A DNA stretch of 54,912 nucleotides from JAPLFM01 sp964650885. Lineage in GTDB: Bacteria; Bacteroidota; Ignavibacteria; Kapaibacteriales; UBA2268. Below are positions 1 through 9,443 of this stretch, piece after piece (the first letter of the stretch is position 1; each line of letters starts with the position of its first letter). The position numbers and the translations under genes are program-made. Location of the stretch: positions 1 to 54,912 of the forward strand of contig CAZYXG010000012.1 of assembly GCA_964650885.1 (NCBI GenBank), written 5' to 3'. The notes under the pieces were generated by a model. That model did no database searches and was not told the DNA's origin. It saw nothing but the letters and a program-made list of their open reading frames with translations.

Positions 1-151
1 ATCATTTCGAGAAGATGAAATAAGTTAGCAAATTATTTGATTAAGATTTATGTTTGTTTGCTTCGAAATTGTAACCACTTATGCAATATTCCTTTGAAAT
101 TAAATGAGTAGTTGCTAACTTGCAATTCTTAAAACATAAGTTTGGTTCAAT

Positions 152-3100
152 ATGAAAAAAATATCTTTAATAGTTATACTTTGCTTGGCTATTGCATTAG
201 CTCCAATGCAAGCTGAAAATAAAAAACAAAATGAAATCCAACGTGCCAAAGAAGCATTTGAGCGTTGGAAAGAGATGGTGCACCCAACTCCAGAGGCAGA
301 ACCAAACAACGAAATCCCTCAATATATGCTTCAAGATTTCAATGGAACACCACTCTTCTTGAATACAAATACAATTACAGCAAATGAAGTTGGCACTCCA
401 ACTCAAAATGAGTCTTCAATTGCAGTCAATCCCAAAAATCCAAAAAACATAATAGCTTCAGCAGTTGATTATAGAGCAGAGGGAAGCACTTGGATTTACG
501 TTTCTACAGACGGGGGTCACACTTGGGATAATCAAAATTTAGGCAAAGTGAAAGGGTTATGGTCTTCTTCAAACGACCCTTCGGTATCTTTCAATGCCGA
601 TGGTGTTGCATATTTGATGTATGGAGCTTTCACAAGTACGTCAAATGGTATGAATGGTGTTTTTATGGCTCGCTCTTCCAACGAAGGAAAAACTTGGGAA
701 GCACATATACCAGTAATAATTCACGACACACCACAAACACTCGATTCTAGTTTTGAAGATAAATATTATATTCAAGTAGATAATGCAAGCAAATCCCCTT
801 ATTTCAAAAATTTATACACCCCTTGGAAACGAGTTATCAATAGAGATTCTTCTACTCAAATTGTGTTCACTCGCTCAACTGATGGCGGTACAGTTTGGTC
901 GAAACCAATTCCTATTAGCCCCAAAAAGACAGGCACTTCTGAAGACACAACTTATGGGCAGAGCTTCCCATTGCTAACAACTGGGCCAAAAGGAGAAATA
1001 TATGCCGTTTGGAACGATGGAATAGAGCATTCCGTTGGGTTTAATAGTTCTATGGATGGCGGCTTAACTTGGAGTCAACCAAAATTTATTCAAAAATACA
1101 ATATATTCGGTGAAACAAAATATTTAGCATCTCAGCAGGGTTACAGACACTCATTGAAAGGATTTGTCCGAGCTGAAGCGTATCCAGTGGTGGCTTGCGA
1201 TTATACCGATGGTAAATACAGTGGCAATTTATATGTGATTTGGACAGCGGACAATACTCCAAATGTTTATTTCTCCAAATCAACAAATAAAGGCGATAGC
1301 TGGACTGCTCCTAAAATGGTTCATAGCGAAATAAAGAACGACCAATTCTGGGCATGGCTCGCAATTGACCCAACTAACGGCGATTTGGGAGTAATGTATT
1401 TGGATTCCCGAAACGACCCAAATAATCTGTTGGTGGAATGCTATGCAAGTTTCTCACAAGATGGTGGAGACACTTGGATTGACAGAAGAGTTTCCGATGT
1501 GGTAAGCGATATTCGCAACAATCCATTTAATGGTTCTTTCGCAGGAGATTATTCTGGCTTGGCATTCTATAATGGCAGAATGTACCCATCTTGGGTGGAT
1601 ATGAGAAACACAACTCAGGCAAACAAATCAGATAACGACGTATATACAGCAATAGTAAATGTGAATGGGCCAAGACCACCAGATCCATTTACAGCTGAAA
1701 GCGATGTTGCCAATGTACAGGATGTGAATTTAAAATGGACACCAATATTTGAATCAACTTTTGGCAAAACTTTAGTGCCTGCTGATATTCAATATCAGCT
1801 TTATAGAGACTCTGAGCTACTTGGAACTCTTATTTCAACTGTTACAAACTTTGCAGATAAAGGTTTAACTTTATACAAACAGTATGAATATAAAATTAGA
1901 GCTATTACAAAAGATGATTCAAGTACATTTGCTAAAGTTAAGGTTTTTCCAGGCGGTGCAAAAGAAGCTAAGGCACCTGAGTTTAGTGGAATACTTATAA
2001 ACAAAGGTGAATTTAAAGTAAGTTTACCAGATTACAAAATTGATAATACTACTCAAATCGTAGGTTTGAAAAAACTACTATTATACTATGATAGAAGCAA
2101 GTCAGTTAGCGAAGAAATAATACTTAATGACAGCCAAATTGGAAAAGAAATAGCGATTACTCCTAAAAATTTGGGTAACCGTGAGGGCTTCTATACAGTC
2201 AATGGAAGAGTAATTACACAATACAATAATTCTCCAGCAGATTCGGGACTATTTGGGTTAGAGCATATAGTATTTAAAGGGAAAGTATTAGGCGATAATC
2301 AAAGGTATTTGAGAGAGAACTTCGACAATAAAGATAGTATCTATAAGTTTTACATGAGTGCAAATTGGAAAACTACTCAAAGAGCAGCTCATTCCAAAAA
2401 CAACTCACTCACTAATAGTGGAGTGAGTGAATATAATAATAGACAAACCGATACTTTGATTTTACCTCCATTCACAAATATGGATTTATTATTGCAGGAT
2501 AGCAAAGATAATTCCATACAATCTGGCCCAGTGAAAAGTATTTCATATTGGCACATAGCTAATTTAGAAAAGAAAGATACTGCTTTTTTAGAATATTCTG
2601 GAGATATGATTAACTGGACTAATATTAAAAAATACAACGAACTAGACTATGCTGGCTGGCAAGACAAAGTGTTAGAAGAATCGGATTGGGTTTATGAGAA
2701 AATAGATTTGTATGCTTTACAAAATCTTCAAGAGATGGAGACATTTCTTAGGTTCAGATTTTGGGCTGACCCACTGAGAACAAGTCTAGGTTGGTTTATT
2801 GATGATATTGAAATTGAAAGATACCTGTCCGATATTGAATCCGAAGAAAAAGCAGAACCAATGGCTATTTATCCGAATCCAACAAGCGATGTACTCTACT
2901 TGGGAAATAAATCTAATGTCGTTATTCGTAAAATTGAATTAATTTCATTGCTTGGTATTTCACTTTTTGAGCTAAACGAAGCTGAAATTTCACAAACTAC
3001 AAAACTTGACACAAGAAACTTAGCCACTGGCAGATACATCTTGAAAGTGACAGACAGCAAAGGCAGAACTGCTATTCAACAAGTGGAAGTGGTGAGGTAG
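152..3100 (+). CDS. Secreted Asp-box (BNR/sialidase-like) protein with T9SS sorting domain
   Basis: A 982-residue secreted protein. Residues 1-21 are a signal peptide (MKKISLIVIL... ending in MQA). From about residue 110 to 470 there are at least six Asp-box motifs of the type S-x-D-G-G-x-T-W (for example STDGGHTW, SMDGGLTW, SQDGGDTW), which form a sialidase-like beta-propeller. A fibronectin-III-like stretch follows near residues 560-650. The last 80 residues are a T9SS type A sorting domain (IYPNPTSD, then GRYILKV). By family knowledge it crosses the outer membrane through T9SS and is kept on or released from the surface. Asp boxes do not fix an enzymatic activity, and the Arg triad of true sialidases was not identified. 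No clear Shine-Dalgarno sequence precedes the ATG. The next gene starts 6 bases after the stop. Confidence 0.9.
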   Translation: MKKISLIVILCLAIALAPMQAENKKQNEIQRAKEAFERWKEMVHPTPEAEPNNEIPQYMLQDFNGTPLFLNTNTITANEVGTPTQNESSIAVNPKNPKNIIASAVDYRAEGSTWIYVSTDGGHTWDNQNLGKVKGLWSSSNDPSVSFNADGVAYLMYGAFTSTSNGMNGVFMARSSNEGKTWEAHIPVIIHDTPQTLDSSFEDKYYIQVDNASKSPYFKNLYTPWKRVINRDSSTQIVFTRSTDGGTVWSKPIPISPKKTGTSEDTTYGQSFPLLTTGPKGEIYAVWNDGIEHSVGFNSSMDGGLTWSQPKFIQKYNIFGETKYLASQQGYRHSLKGFVRAEAYPVVACDYTDGKYSGNLYVIWTADNTPNVYFSKSTNKGDSWTAPKMVHSEIKNDQFWAWLAIDPTNGDLGVMYLDSRNDPNNLLVECYASFSQDGGDTWIDRRVSDVVSDIRNNPFNGSFAGDYSGLAFYNGRMYPSWVDMRNTTQANKSDNDVYTAIVNVNGPRPPDPFTAESDVANVQDVNLKWTPIFESTFGKTLVPADIQYQLYRDSELLGTLISTVTNFADKGLTLYKQYEYKIRAITKDDSSTFAKVKVFPGGAKEAKAPEFSGILINKGEFKVSLPDYKIDNTTQIVGLKKLLLYYDRSKSVSEEIILNDSQIGKEIAITPKNLGNREGFYTVNGRVITQYNNSPADSGLFGLEHIVFKGKVLGDNQRYLRENFDNKDSIYKFYMSANWKTTQRAAHSKNNSLTNSGVSEYNNRQTDTLILPPFTNMDLLLQDSKDNSIQSGPVKSISYWHIANLEKKDTAFLEYSGDMINWTNIKKYNELDYAGWQDKVLEESDWVYEKIDLYALQNLQEMETFLRFRFWADPLRTSLGWFIDDIEIERYLSDIESEEKAEPMAIYPNPTSDVLYLGNKSNVVIRKIELISLLGISLFELNEAEISQTTKLDTRNLATGRYILKVTDSKGRTAIQQVEVVR

Positions 3101-3106
3101 TGTGAG

Positions 3107-3610
3107 ATGAGGATAATAGTTTTTTTAATATTAGCTATAGTAAGCAAAATAAACACTTTCTCCCAAAAGAATATTGTTTCTATAGGTATGCAATCTGGTT
3201 ATAGATTACCCGATTCAAAAGTAATATTTGGTATAACAGGAACAGATAATTATTTCATTGCAGATAAACTATTAGCAGATTTTACAATTGGTCTATATTT
3301 GCCCAAAAGCTATGTGGTTACAGATTATTCAATTGGATTGAAAAAGTTATTTCCAATTAATGATTATAATTTGTTTTCCAAAGTTAGTGTTGGGATGGCT
3401 TCCCAAATACTTACTTCCGATATTGGCAATGACGATCCAAACACTATTGATGACAACAATTTTGACGGAAAATCACGCTTTGCAATAAAGTATAACGCAG
3501 GTGTTGGGATTTGGCTCGGCAACTACGAAATTGCAATGTCTTATAATTATTCTATCCTTTCTCAATATAAAGGCATTATCAACTTACAATTTTCATATTT
3601 GATTAAGTAA
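3107..3610 (+). CDS. Small secreted, barrel-like protein of unknown function
   Basis: A 167-residue protein with an N-terminal signal peptide (MRIIVFLILAIVSKINTFS, with a Q after the likely cut). The mature part alternates aromatic and polar residues in short strands and ends in a strand (NLQFSYLIK), as in small outer-membrane beta-barrels. The ATG lies 6 bases after the stop of the T9SS cargo upstream, so the two are probably co-transcribed. No family was recognised. A role as a partner or surface anchor of the upstream protein is only a guess from position. Confidence 0.7.
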   Translation: MRIIVFLILAIVSKINTFSQKNIVSIGMQSGYRLPDSKVIFGITGTDNYFIADKLLADFTIGLYLPKSYVVTDYSIGLKKLFPINDYNLFSKVSVGMASQILTSDIGNDDPNTIDDNNFDGKSRFAIKYNAGVGIWLGNYEIAMSYNYSILSQYKGIINLQFSYLIK

Positions 3611-3739
3611 AGTTTATTCATAGTTTTCCTCTAATTTTTAGAGTATTTGCAAATTATTTCATAAATTGGAAGTGCAAATTGAATGAATCATTTCTAAGCC
3701 ACTAAAGAATGAGCAAATGAAAGATTGAAATTCAATGAG

Positions 3740-3926
3740 TCAAAACTCAAAATAAACGGTCGCATCTTCGGAGATTATTGATTTTTTAGGATATTGAACT
3801 TGTCGAAATGCTTTTTCTATAAAAGTGGTTCATACTGAACTTGCTACTGATTTTTTCCCAGAACCATTTGGACTAGCAATAACTATTAATGTAGGATTAA
3901 GTATTTTTGTCTACATTATTTTCAAA
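3740..3926 (-). pseudogene. Remnant of a zeta-toxin-like P-loop kinase
   Basis: The 335-base gap between two genes, read on the minus strand, contains the phrase PTLIVIASPNGSGKKSV. It matches the N-terminal P-loop of zeta-toxin-type kinases (usual form PxLxVIAGPNGSGKTSV) with the Gly and Thr/Ser changed. Stop codons lie just before it (TAG right after an ATG near 3924) and 7 codons after the P-loop, and the frame continues to a TGA at 3740. The typical family length is well over 150 residues, so this is a short decayed fragment. No antitoxin gene is recognisable nearby. The P-loop resemblance is clear; the exact family is an inference. Confidence 0.5.
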
Positions 3927-3945
3927 TAGTTATTCTATGTTTAAT

Positions 3946-5094
3946 CTAAACTATCATTTGTGATACTTCTTGGTTTGTGAAATTTGGCAAAGTAAAGCTT
4001 AATTTACTGCCTTTACCTTCCTCGCTTTCTGCCCAAATTTTTCCACCATTTATTTCAATCATTTCTTTGCAAAGGATAAGCCCTAAGCCAGAGCCCTTCT
4101 CGTTTTCTGTGCCTGGGATTGAAAATACTGTATCTATTCTGAATAATTTAGCTATTTGTTCGGGTTCCATGCCAACGCCATTATCTACAACAGAAATTAT
4201 GATGTCATTTTCTTCAACTTTAGCTAAAATTTTGACAGTGCCGCCGGTGCGAGTGAACTTAATAGAATTAGAAATTAAATTGTGAACAATAGAGGGAATC
4301 ATTTTTGCATCTGCAAATGCATTAATTTTTATATCAATTTCTGCTTCAAGAGTAATTGATTTATTATTAGCCGAGTTTTCCAATAGGATTATGTTGTTTG
4401 CAACTAACTCCGATATATTAAGCATACTCATTTTTAACTGTCTGCGTCCCATTTGGAAATTACCCCAAGCTAACAAATCCTCTAAAAACTTATGCTGAAC
4501 TCTAAGAGAAGTTTGGAATGTTTTGAAGTAAGAGAATAGCTCTTCTTTATCGAATGACTCAAAATCTTCAACTACTAAATCTACCAAACCAATAATTCCT
4601 GCAAAAGGGCTACGCAAATCGTGGGAAACCAATGCTAAGAATCTATCCTTATCTCTATTTGCTATAACTAATTGTTCCTTTGATTTTTCAATTTCTTCTT
4701 TTGCAAATTTCGAATCCAAATGGTTCACAACTCTTGCCAAAAGTTCAGTAGGGTTGTACGGTTTTGTAATGTAATCCACTCCGCCAGCTTGAAAACCTTT
4801 AATTATATCTTCAGTATCCACTCTTGCCGTAAGGAAAATGATTGGGATATTGACTGTTGTTGCATTTTCTTTCAGCAATCGGCATGCATCGTAGCCATCC
4901 ATTTCAGGCATAGTTACATCCATCAATATCAAATCGGGCATTAACTTTGTGGCTGTTTCCACACCTTGCTTGCCATTTGTGGCTACAGAAATTTTCACAC
5001 CTTCTTTGCTGAGAATACCAGCAAGCACTTGAATGTTTTCCATAATGTCATCGACAATCAGGATATTTGAATTTTTAAGCAGATTTGTTTTCAT
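3946..5094 (-). CDS. Receiver-histidine kinase (REC-HisKA-HATPase) signalling protein
   Basis: Domain order is receiver first, then kinase. Numbers are from the longer reading that starts at 5166. The receiver has an acidic pocket (IVDD), a phospho-acceptor Asp in LILMDVTMPEMDG near residue 81, and the KP pair in YITKPYNP. The HisKA box is LVSHDLRSP, with the His near residue 181. The ATPase domain shows an N box (HNLISNSIKF), DNGVGM and GSGLGL. There is no membrane segment, so it is cytoplasmic and probably takes its signal through the receiver from another kinase. I prefer the ATG at 5094 because the receiver begins a few residues later and a TATCTTTG element (5123-5130, minus strand) would lie just upstream. 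The ATG at 5166 adds 24 residues of no clear kind. No output domain or partner gene is adjacent. Confidence 0.88.
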   Translation of the reverse strand: MKTNLLKNSNILIVDDIMENIQVLAGILSKEGVKISVATNGKQGVETATKLMPDLILMDVTMPEMDGYDACRLLKENATTVNIPIIFLTARVDTEDIIKGFQAGGVDYITKPYNPTELLARVVNHLDSKFAKEEIEKSKEQLVIANRDKDRFLALVSHDLRSPFAGIIGLVDLVVEDFESFDKEELFSYFKTFQTSLRVQHKFLEDLLAWGNFQMGRRQLKMSMLNISELVANNIILLENSANNKSITLEAEIDIKINAFADAKMIPSIVHNLISNSIKFTRTGGTVKILAKVEENDIIISVVDNGVGMEPEQIAKLFRIDTVFSIPGTENEKGSGLGLILCKEMIEINGGKIWAESEEGKGSKLSFTLPNFTNQEVSQMIV

Positions 5095-5249
5095 AAGTTT
5101 AAATTTTGCAGATAATTTTCTCCAAAGATAACAAGTATTATCCAATTTTTCTTTGATTTTACTCATACTTTTGAAAGAATTGTGAATAATTATACAATAA
5201 AAGTAAGAAATCTACGACTTTTGCATTACGAGTTTCAATTAAGGTAATT

Positions 5250-5915
5250 ATGAAAAAGAATAGTTCAATAATTGTTTTAGCATCATTATTGGTGGCAAGC
5301 ATTGGTTATTTTGTTTATACAATGAATGTAAATTGCCACAATTGCGATTACCAAAACCAGTACGATAATTTAAGCAACGCAGGTGTTTCAGGTGAATCAT
5401 CGAGCAAAACAAAGGGTAAAAAAGAAATGTCGACACAAGGCGTTTACGATTTCAAAGTGAAAGATATTGATGGAAATGATGTATCATTAACAGATTACAA
5501 AGGCAAGGTTTTGCTTTTTGTGAATGTGGCTAGCCAATGCGGATACACTTCTCAATATAAAGGATTGCAAGAAGTTTATGCAAAGTATAAAGACAAAGGA
5601 TTTGCGGTTTTAGCATTCCCTTGTAACCAGTTTGGCAGCCAAGAGCCAGGAAGCAATTCCGAAATTAAACAATTCTGTTCGCTAAACTTTTCCGTTTCTT
5701 TCCCTCTTTTCGACAAAATTGACGTGAATGGAAAAAACACCCACCCACTTTATGCGTATTTGAAATCAAATAGTAAAAGTCTTTTGGGCGAGAATGTGAA
5801 ATGGAATTTTACAAAATTCTTAGTTGGCAAAGATGGCAAAGTGATAGATAGATTTGGCTCCATGACTGAACCAATGAAAATTTCTTCTGAAATAGAAACT
5901 GCCTTAGCTAAGTAA
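5250..5915 (+). CDS. Exported glutathione-peroxidase-family thiol peroxidase
   Basis: A 221-residue member of the glutathione peroxidase family that reduces peroxides with a catalytic Cys. Residues 1-30 form a signal or anchor segment (IIVLASLLVASIGYFVY), followed by a Cys pair (NCHNC). The peroxidase domain starts near residue 65. The peroxidatic Cys lies in NVASQCGYTSQY (near residue 97), a second Cys lies in FPCNQFG, and the WNFTKFLVG block carries the Trp and Asn that complete the active site. It has Cys rather than selenocysteine. Most bacterial members are cytoplasmic, so export to the periplasm or inner-membrane face is a modest oddity. A strong terminator follows 25 bases after the stop, so the gene is monocistronic. 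Confidence 0.9.
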   Translation: MKKNSSIIVLASLLVASIGYFVYTMNVNCHNCDYQNQYDNLSNAGVSGESSSKTKGKKEMSTQGVYDFKVKDIDGNDVSLTDYKGKVLLFVNVASQCGYTSQYKGLQEVYAKYKDKGFAVLAFPCNQFGSQEPGSNSEIKQFCSLNFSVSFPLFDKIDVNGKNTHPLYAYLKSNSKSLLGENVKWNFTKFLVGKDGKVIDRFGSMTEPMKISSEIETALAK

Positions 5916-5939
5916 AAATATAATCAATAGTTATTATTT

Positions 5940-5974
5940 AAAGCTCCAATCTTAAGTGATTGGAGCTTTTTTTA
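5940..5974 (+). terminator. Rho-independent terminator of the peroxidase gene
   Basis: Inverted repeat AAGCTCCAATC / GATTGGAGCTT with a short loop, followed by a T run on the plus strand, 25 bases past the stop codon. Confidence 0.88.
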
Positions 5975-6329
5975 TGGGAAACAACCATTCTGATATTTGA
6001 AAAATAATATTAATATTTTCTTAGATTTTAATTAATAAAATATTCATTAACAATACCAATTATTGTAAGTAAATAATTTCTTTAAAATAATTACCGAAAA
6101 GGGTATTTTTCATTTCGTGAAGATGAAATAGGGACAAATCTATTAAACTTTAAATTAATTAGAATTTTTTTTCAATCAGATTAAGTTAATCTATCTGCTA
6201 CTGCGTCCTTGCTTTGGCATAATTTATGTTAGTGATAAGCTTATTACAGCAATATTAGAATATGCTAATTCATTGATGATTAATGAATTACTTACACTTT
6301 GCGAATTAAAATTAGCTTATCAAATCAAT
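5975..6329. other. AT-rich intergenic region ahead of the L,D-transpeptidase gene
   Basis: About 355 bases with no supported gene. It holds an inverted repeat TAATTCAT / ATGAATTA (about 6265-6290), which could be an operator. It also holds a copy (6111-6131) of the sequence found at the very start of the window (3-23), CATTTCGnGAAGATGAAATA with one mismatch. No clean promoter could be fixed. Confidence 0.4.
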
Positions 6330-7457
6330 ATGAACTTCTTGCAACTAAATAAATTATTGTTATTTTTGGCTTTCCTTACAATTTCTTCTTGCAATAATGA
6401 TAATAAGTCTAATCCAAAAGAAGAACTTATGGATACTGTTGCGGTACGCAAACAGAATGATTCTATTGATTATGCTAAAAAACTAAAAGAATTTGAATTT
6501 TCCGATACAATCAAATATACACGTATAAAAATAAGCTCTACTAAACAACTCAATGAGTTACTTCCAAGCGATACGGGCGAAGTGGACAAAGAAGCCGAAC
6601 CTTTACCCAAGGCACAGGTAATTATGACGCTTAATAGAAAAGAACGTAGGTTTATCCGAGTGGGAGATTCGATAATAGTACCAGAAAAAAATACTGGTAA
6701 AACACTTGATTATAGCGTTTTCCCAAGAGTTTATTGGGAGGCTGCTAATGTACCAAAAATAATTATTCTTTCAAATGCTCTGCAAGCCTATGCATGCTAT
6801 GAAAAAGGCAAGTTAGTTCGCTATTCGCCAGTTAATAGTGGCAAAGAAGCAACTCAAACTTATCCTGGTAAATATTATTTAAATTGGAAGCAAAAACTAA
6901 GAACGTCTTCTTTAAATGAAGAATGGGAACTGCCATATACTTTCAATTTCCATAAACAAGCTGGCAATGCTTTTCATCAATATGATATGCCAGGCAGACC
7001 TGTTTCGCACTCTTGTGTTCGCCAAATGATGCACGATGCAAAATGGCTATTCAAATGGGGGCGTGGCTCTAAATACGATAGCTTGAGAAAGGAAATTCCA
7101 AACACAGGCACTCCAGTTCTAATTATTGATCATTTCAATTACTCCAGAAAAAGGTTCGGGCCTTGGGTAGAATTGAAAAGCAATAAAGACGGATTGCTTA
7201 CTTTACCTAAAAATCCATTGGGATTTGAAGAGCCATACATTCCATTATCTCAAATTCCAGATGAATCGAAGGGATTGATGTCTCGCAATCCTCACATAAA
7301 GTTTGGAGAAGATACCTTAAGAGCAAGAGGCATTATTAGAGAAGGTTTTGAAATTGCTAAATCTATAAATTTCAATAAAGAACGTAAAAAGAAACAAAAA
7401 AGAGAAGCTCATTTGAAATCTTTGCAAAACAAAAGCAAATCAGAAACTGATAAATAA
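6330..7457 (+). CDS. L,D-transpeptidase (YkuD family) lipoprotein
   Basis: A 375-residue lipoprotein. The start at 6330 gives a clean lipoprotein signal (MNFLQLNKLLLFLAFLTISSC, lipid-anchored Cys at 21). An in-frame ATG at 6273 would put 19 unlikely residues ahead of it. The catalytic core has FHKQAGNAFHQYDMPGRPVSHSCVRQMMHDAKWLF: the usual H...SHGCVR signature with Ser in place of the Gly, and the catalytic Cys near residue 229. By family it forms or breaks 3-3 cross-links in peptidoglycan or attaches proteins to it, acting in the periplasm. The C-terminal 30 residues are very Lys-rich. It has a gene of its own between two promoter-bearing gaps. Confidence 0.85.
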   Translation: MNFLQLNKLLLFLAFLTISSCNNDNKSNPKEELMDTVAVRKQNDSIDYAKKLKEFEFSDTIKYTRIKISSTKQLNELLPSDTGEVDKEAEPLPKAQVIMTLNRKERRFIRVGDSIIVPEKNTGKTLDYSVFPRVYWEAANVPKIIILSNALQAYACYEKGKLVRYSPVNSGKEATQTYPGKYYLNWKQKLRTSSLNEEWELPYTFNFHKQAGNAFHQYDMPGRPVSHSCVRQMMHDAKWLFKWGRGSKYDSLRKEIPNTGTPVLIIDHFNYSRKRFGPWVELKSNKDGLLTLPKNPLGFEEPYIPLSQIPDESKGLMSRNPHIKFGEDTLRARGIIREGFEIAKSINFNKERKKKQKREAHLKSLQNKSKSETDK

Positions 7458-7544
7458 ATGTTTGGTTTGTTTTTCCAAGTGTATCATATCTATAATTCAA
7501 TAAGATAACATTTTAATTATTTAACAAAAATATTACAAATAAAG

Positions 7545-7575
7545 TTTGTTGTTTAAAAAATATTCTGTAATTTTG
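7545..7575 (+). promoter_or_regulatory. Bacteroidota-type housekeeping promoter
   Basis: TTTG at 7545-7548, a 19-base spacer, then TAATTTTG at 7568-7575. This fits the Bacteroidota primary sigma consensus (TTTG about 19-21 bases before TAnnTTTG) exactly. It would start transcription about 30 bases before the TTG start of the lipoprotein gene at 7614. Confidence 0.65.
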
Positions 7576-7613
7576 TTTGTAATAGAAAATATTTTGCCAT
7601 AGTACAATTTAAA

Positions 7614-8711
7614 TTGAAAAAAATATTCTATATATTTCCCTTACTTGTTTTGCTCGCTTCTTGCGGGGAGGACTCTGTAGGGTATTTAGATGAATTGGAT
7701 TTGCGTCAAGCTCGCACCGAGTACGACTTTGTTCAAAATCCAACACTTAAAACTCAGCCAGGCGCTGTTGTGGTTGGGCAATTGGATTCTAAACTTAACA
7801 CAAGGATAGACACAATAAGACCGGATACAGATTTTGAAGGCAAAAAAGGTTTCGATTTCGTTCCATTGAATATTCCTAAAAGCTCTGAATTTAATTATAG
7901 ACTTGACGAAGGAGCGGAATTGAAAGTAACGCTTAGAGATGCCAGTGGAAGTGTACTTTTTGAATTGACGCCCTCAAATAAAGAAATTAAAATCAATTTG
8001 GCAGCAGGCGACTATAAGTTTATAATTGAAAATATTGATGAATCATCTACTAATGCCTTTAAAATTACTCCTTATTTCTTTTCTCCAGATAGAAAGAAAT
8101 TGAATTTAGGCCCAGATGACAAACCACAACAAACAGAATCATATAAAGTTACAGACAAGGCAACTTTAATTAGTACCACAAGATGTCAGTATGCCGATAT
8201 GAGGAATATACAAGCTCGCAAAATGAATTTTAATAAATGCGATTTCACTGGTTCTAACTTAAGAAAAGCAAATTTGGAAGGTACAGTGATGAACTATACA
8301 AATTTGAAAAAAACTAATATCACACAAGCAATATTTAATAATGCTCAATTGATTGATGCGAATATGGATTCGGTTGTTGATTTTAGCTATGCTGATTTTT
8401 CAAAAGCAAATATGACAAGTGCTACACTTACTAACTCTTATTCAAGGAATGCTATTTTCTTCAATACCACTTTGCGTAATTCTAAATTCGATAATACTTC
8501 AATGACAAAAGCAAACTTCTTTGCTGCCATTATGGATGTATCTTCGTTGCAAAATTCAAATGTTAGCGATTCGGAAATGAGCTTTGTTAGCTTAGTGAAA
8601 GCAGATGCTAAAGGAACTAATTTCTGCAATACCGTCCGCAATAATTGGAAAGTAGATGGTCTTATTATAGATAGCAGCACCCAATGCTACGCTCCACTGA
8701 AGACAGAATAA
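7614..8711 (+). CDS. Pentapeptide-repeat lipoprotein
   Basis: A 365-residue lipoprotein starting with TTG; an in-frame stop just upstream excludes an earlier start. The signal is KKIFYIFPLLVLLASC, with the lipid-anchored Cys near 17. Residues 60-165 resemble a beta-sandwich of the pre-peptidase C-terminal type. Residues about 190-345 consist of pentapeptide repeats of the A(D/N)LXX kind (CDFTGSNLRKANLEGTVMN, YADFSKANM and so on), which form a right-handed quadrilateral beta-helix. Function is unknown. A scaffold or binding role at the envelope is likely from the fold, and DNA-gyrase mimicry is unlikely for an exported protein. A typical promoter lies at 7545-7575. It converges on comF with a 6-base gap. 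Confidence 0.8.
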   Translation: MKKIFYIFPLLVLLASCGEDSVGYLDELDLRQARTEYDFVQNPTLKTQPGAVVVGQLDSKLNTRIDTIRPDTDFEGKKGFDFVPLNIPKSSEFNYRLDEGAELKVTLRDASGSVLFELTPSNKEIKINLAAGDYKFIIENIDESSTNAFKITPYFFSPDRKKLNLGPDDKPQQTESYKVTDKATLISTTRCQYADMRNIQARKMNFNKCDFTGSNLRKANLEGTVMNYTNLKKTNITQAIFNNAQLIDANMDSVVDFSYADFSKANMTSATLTNSYSRNAIFFNTTLRNSKFDNTSMTKANFFAAIMDVSSLQNSNVSDSEMSFVSLVKADAKGTNFCNTVRNNWKVDGLIIDSSTQCYAPLKTE

Positions 8712-8717
8712 TTCAAT

Positions 8718-9443
8718 TCAATATCGCCCTGCATAAACCAAAGTGGCAGCAGCCACTCTTCGTGCTCCAGCTTCTAACAATGTGTTCGCACATTCATTAA
8801 TTGAAGAGCCAGTTGTGAATACATCATCGGCTACTATAATTGATTTGCCTTTCAATTTATCTTTGTCTATCACTTGAAAAGCATTTTTGATGTTGCTAAG
8901 TCTTTCTAATTTGGAAACTTTGGTTTGAGTGCGAGTATATCTTGTGCGTTTGATAATATCATTTGCAAGTGGCAAAGCCAACACCTCGGATATTCCAGTG
9001 GCAATATATGTAGCTTGATTATATCCCCTTTCTCTTTTTTTTGATGAATGCAATGGTAAAGGCACTATATAATCGTAATCGGAAGTTTTCTCCGATTCAA
9101 TTTTTCTTGCCAATAAGTTATAGAGTTCGTCTGCAGAATAAGGAAAATTCATATATTTCAATAAATATATTACATTCATATATTTATCATCTTTAATAGT
9201 ACCAATTAATGAGAAAGCTTCTGTGATAGCAATTTCATTTTTTGCAAAGTTATTGCTCAGTTGCGAAACTATAAAATCGCTTTGTGGTGCATAAGGGATA
9301 TTATCCAAGCATTGTTGACAAATGTAAATTTGTTGCGAATGTGGTTGAATTCTGACTGCACAAACTAAGCAAGACTTTGGAGAAACAAAATCAACTATTA
9401 GCTTCAGTGGGTTCAGCGATTGAATTTGATTCAAAAACTGCAT
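8718..9443 (-). CDS. comF: ComF-family phosphoribosyltransferase-like protein
   Basis: A 241-residue ComF protein. An N-terminal zinc ribbon is visible as CLVC ... CQQC (residues about 25-45). The C-terminal half is a type I phosphoribosyltransferase fold with IVADDVFTTGSS as the PRPP-binding loop (near residues 200-212) and PLPLHSSKKRERGYNQ as the conserved basic block. In competent bacteria ComF helps import or process single-stranded DNA in the cytoplasm; its exact reaction is not settled. No other competence gene is in the window. Its start overlaps the end of the MauE/DoxX gene by 53 bases in another frame, so the two are probably co-transcribed. A shorter start within the overlap is possible. 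Confidence 0.88.
   Translation of the reverse strand: MQFLNQIQSLNPLKLIVDFVSPKSCLVCAVRIQPHSQQIYICQQCLDNIPYAPQSDFIVSQLSNNFAKNEIAITEAFSLIGTIKDDKYMNVIYLLKYMNFPYSADELYNLLARKIESEKTSDYDYIVPLPLHSSKKRERGYNQATYIATGISEVLALPLANDIIKRTRYTRTQTKVSKLERLSNIKNAFQVIDKDKLKGKSIIVADDVFTTGSSINECANTLLEAGARRVAAATLVYAGRY

Noticed and set aside
70..96. TGTAACC as another ECF promoter
   Set aside because: No TTGCG box follows after 13 bases. The TGTAAC sequences near 31263 and 39009 also lack it.
137..144. TAAGTTTG as a promoter of the first T9SS cargo gene
   Set aside because: It fits the -7 consensus but lies only 7 bases before the ATG with a 22-base spacer to TTG; a leaderless mRNA would be needed.
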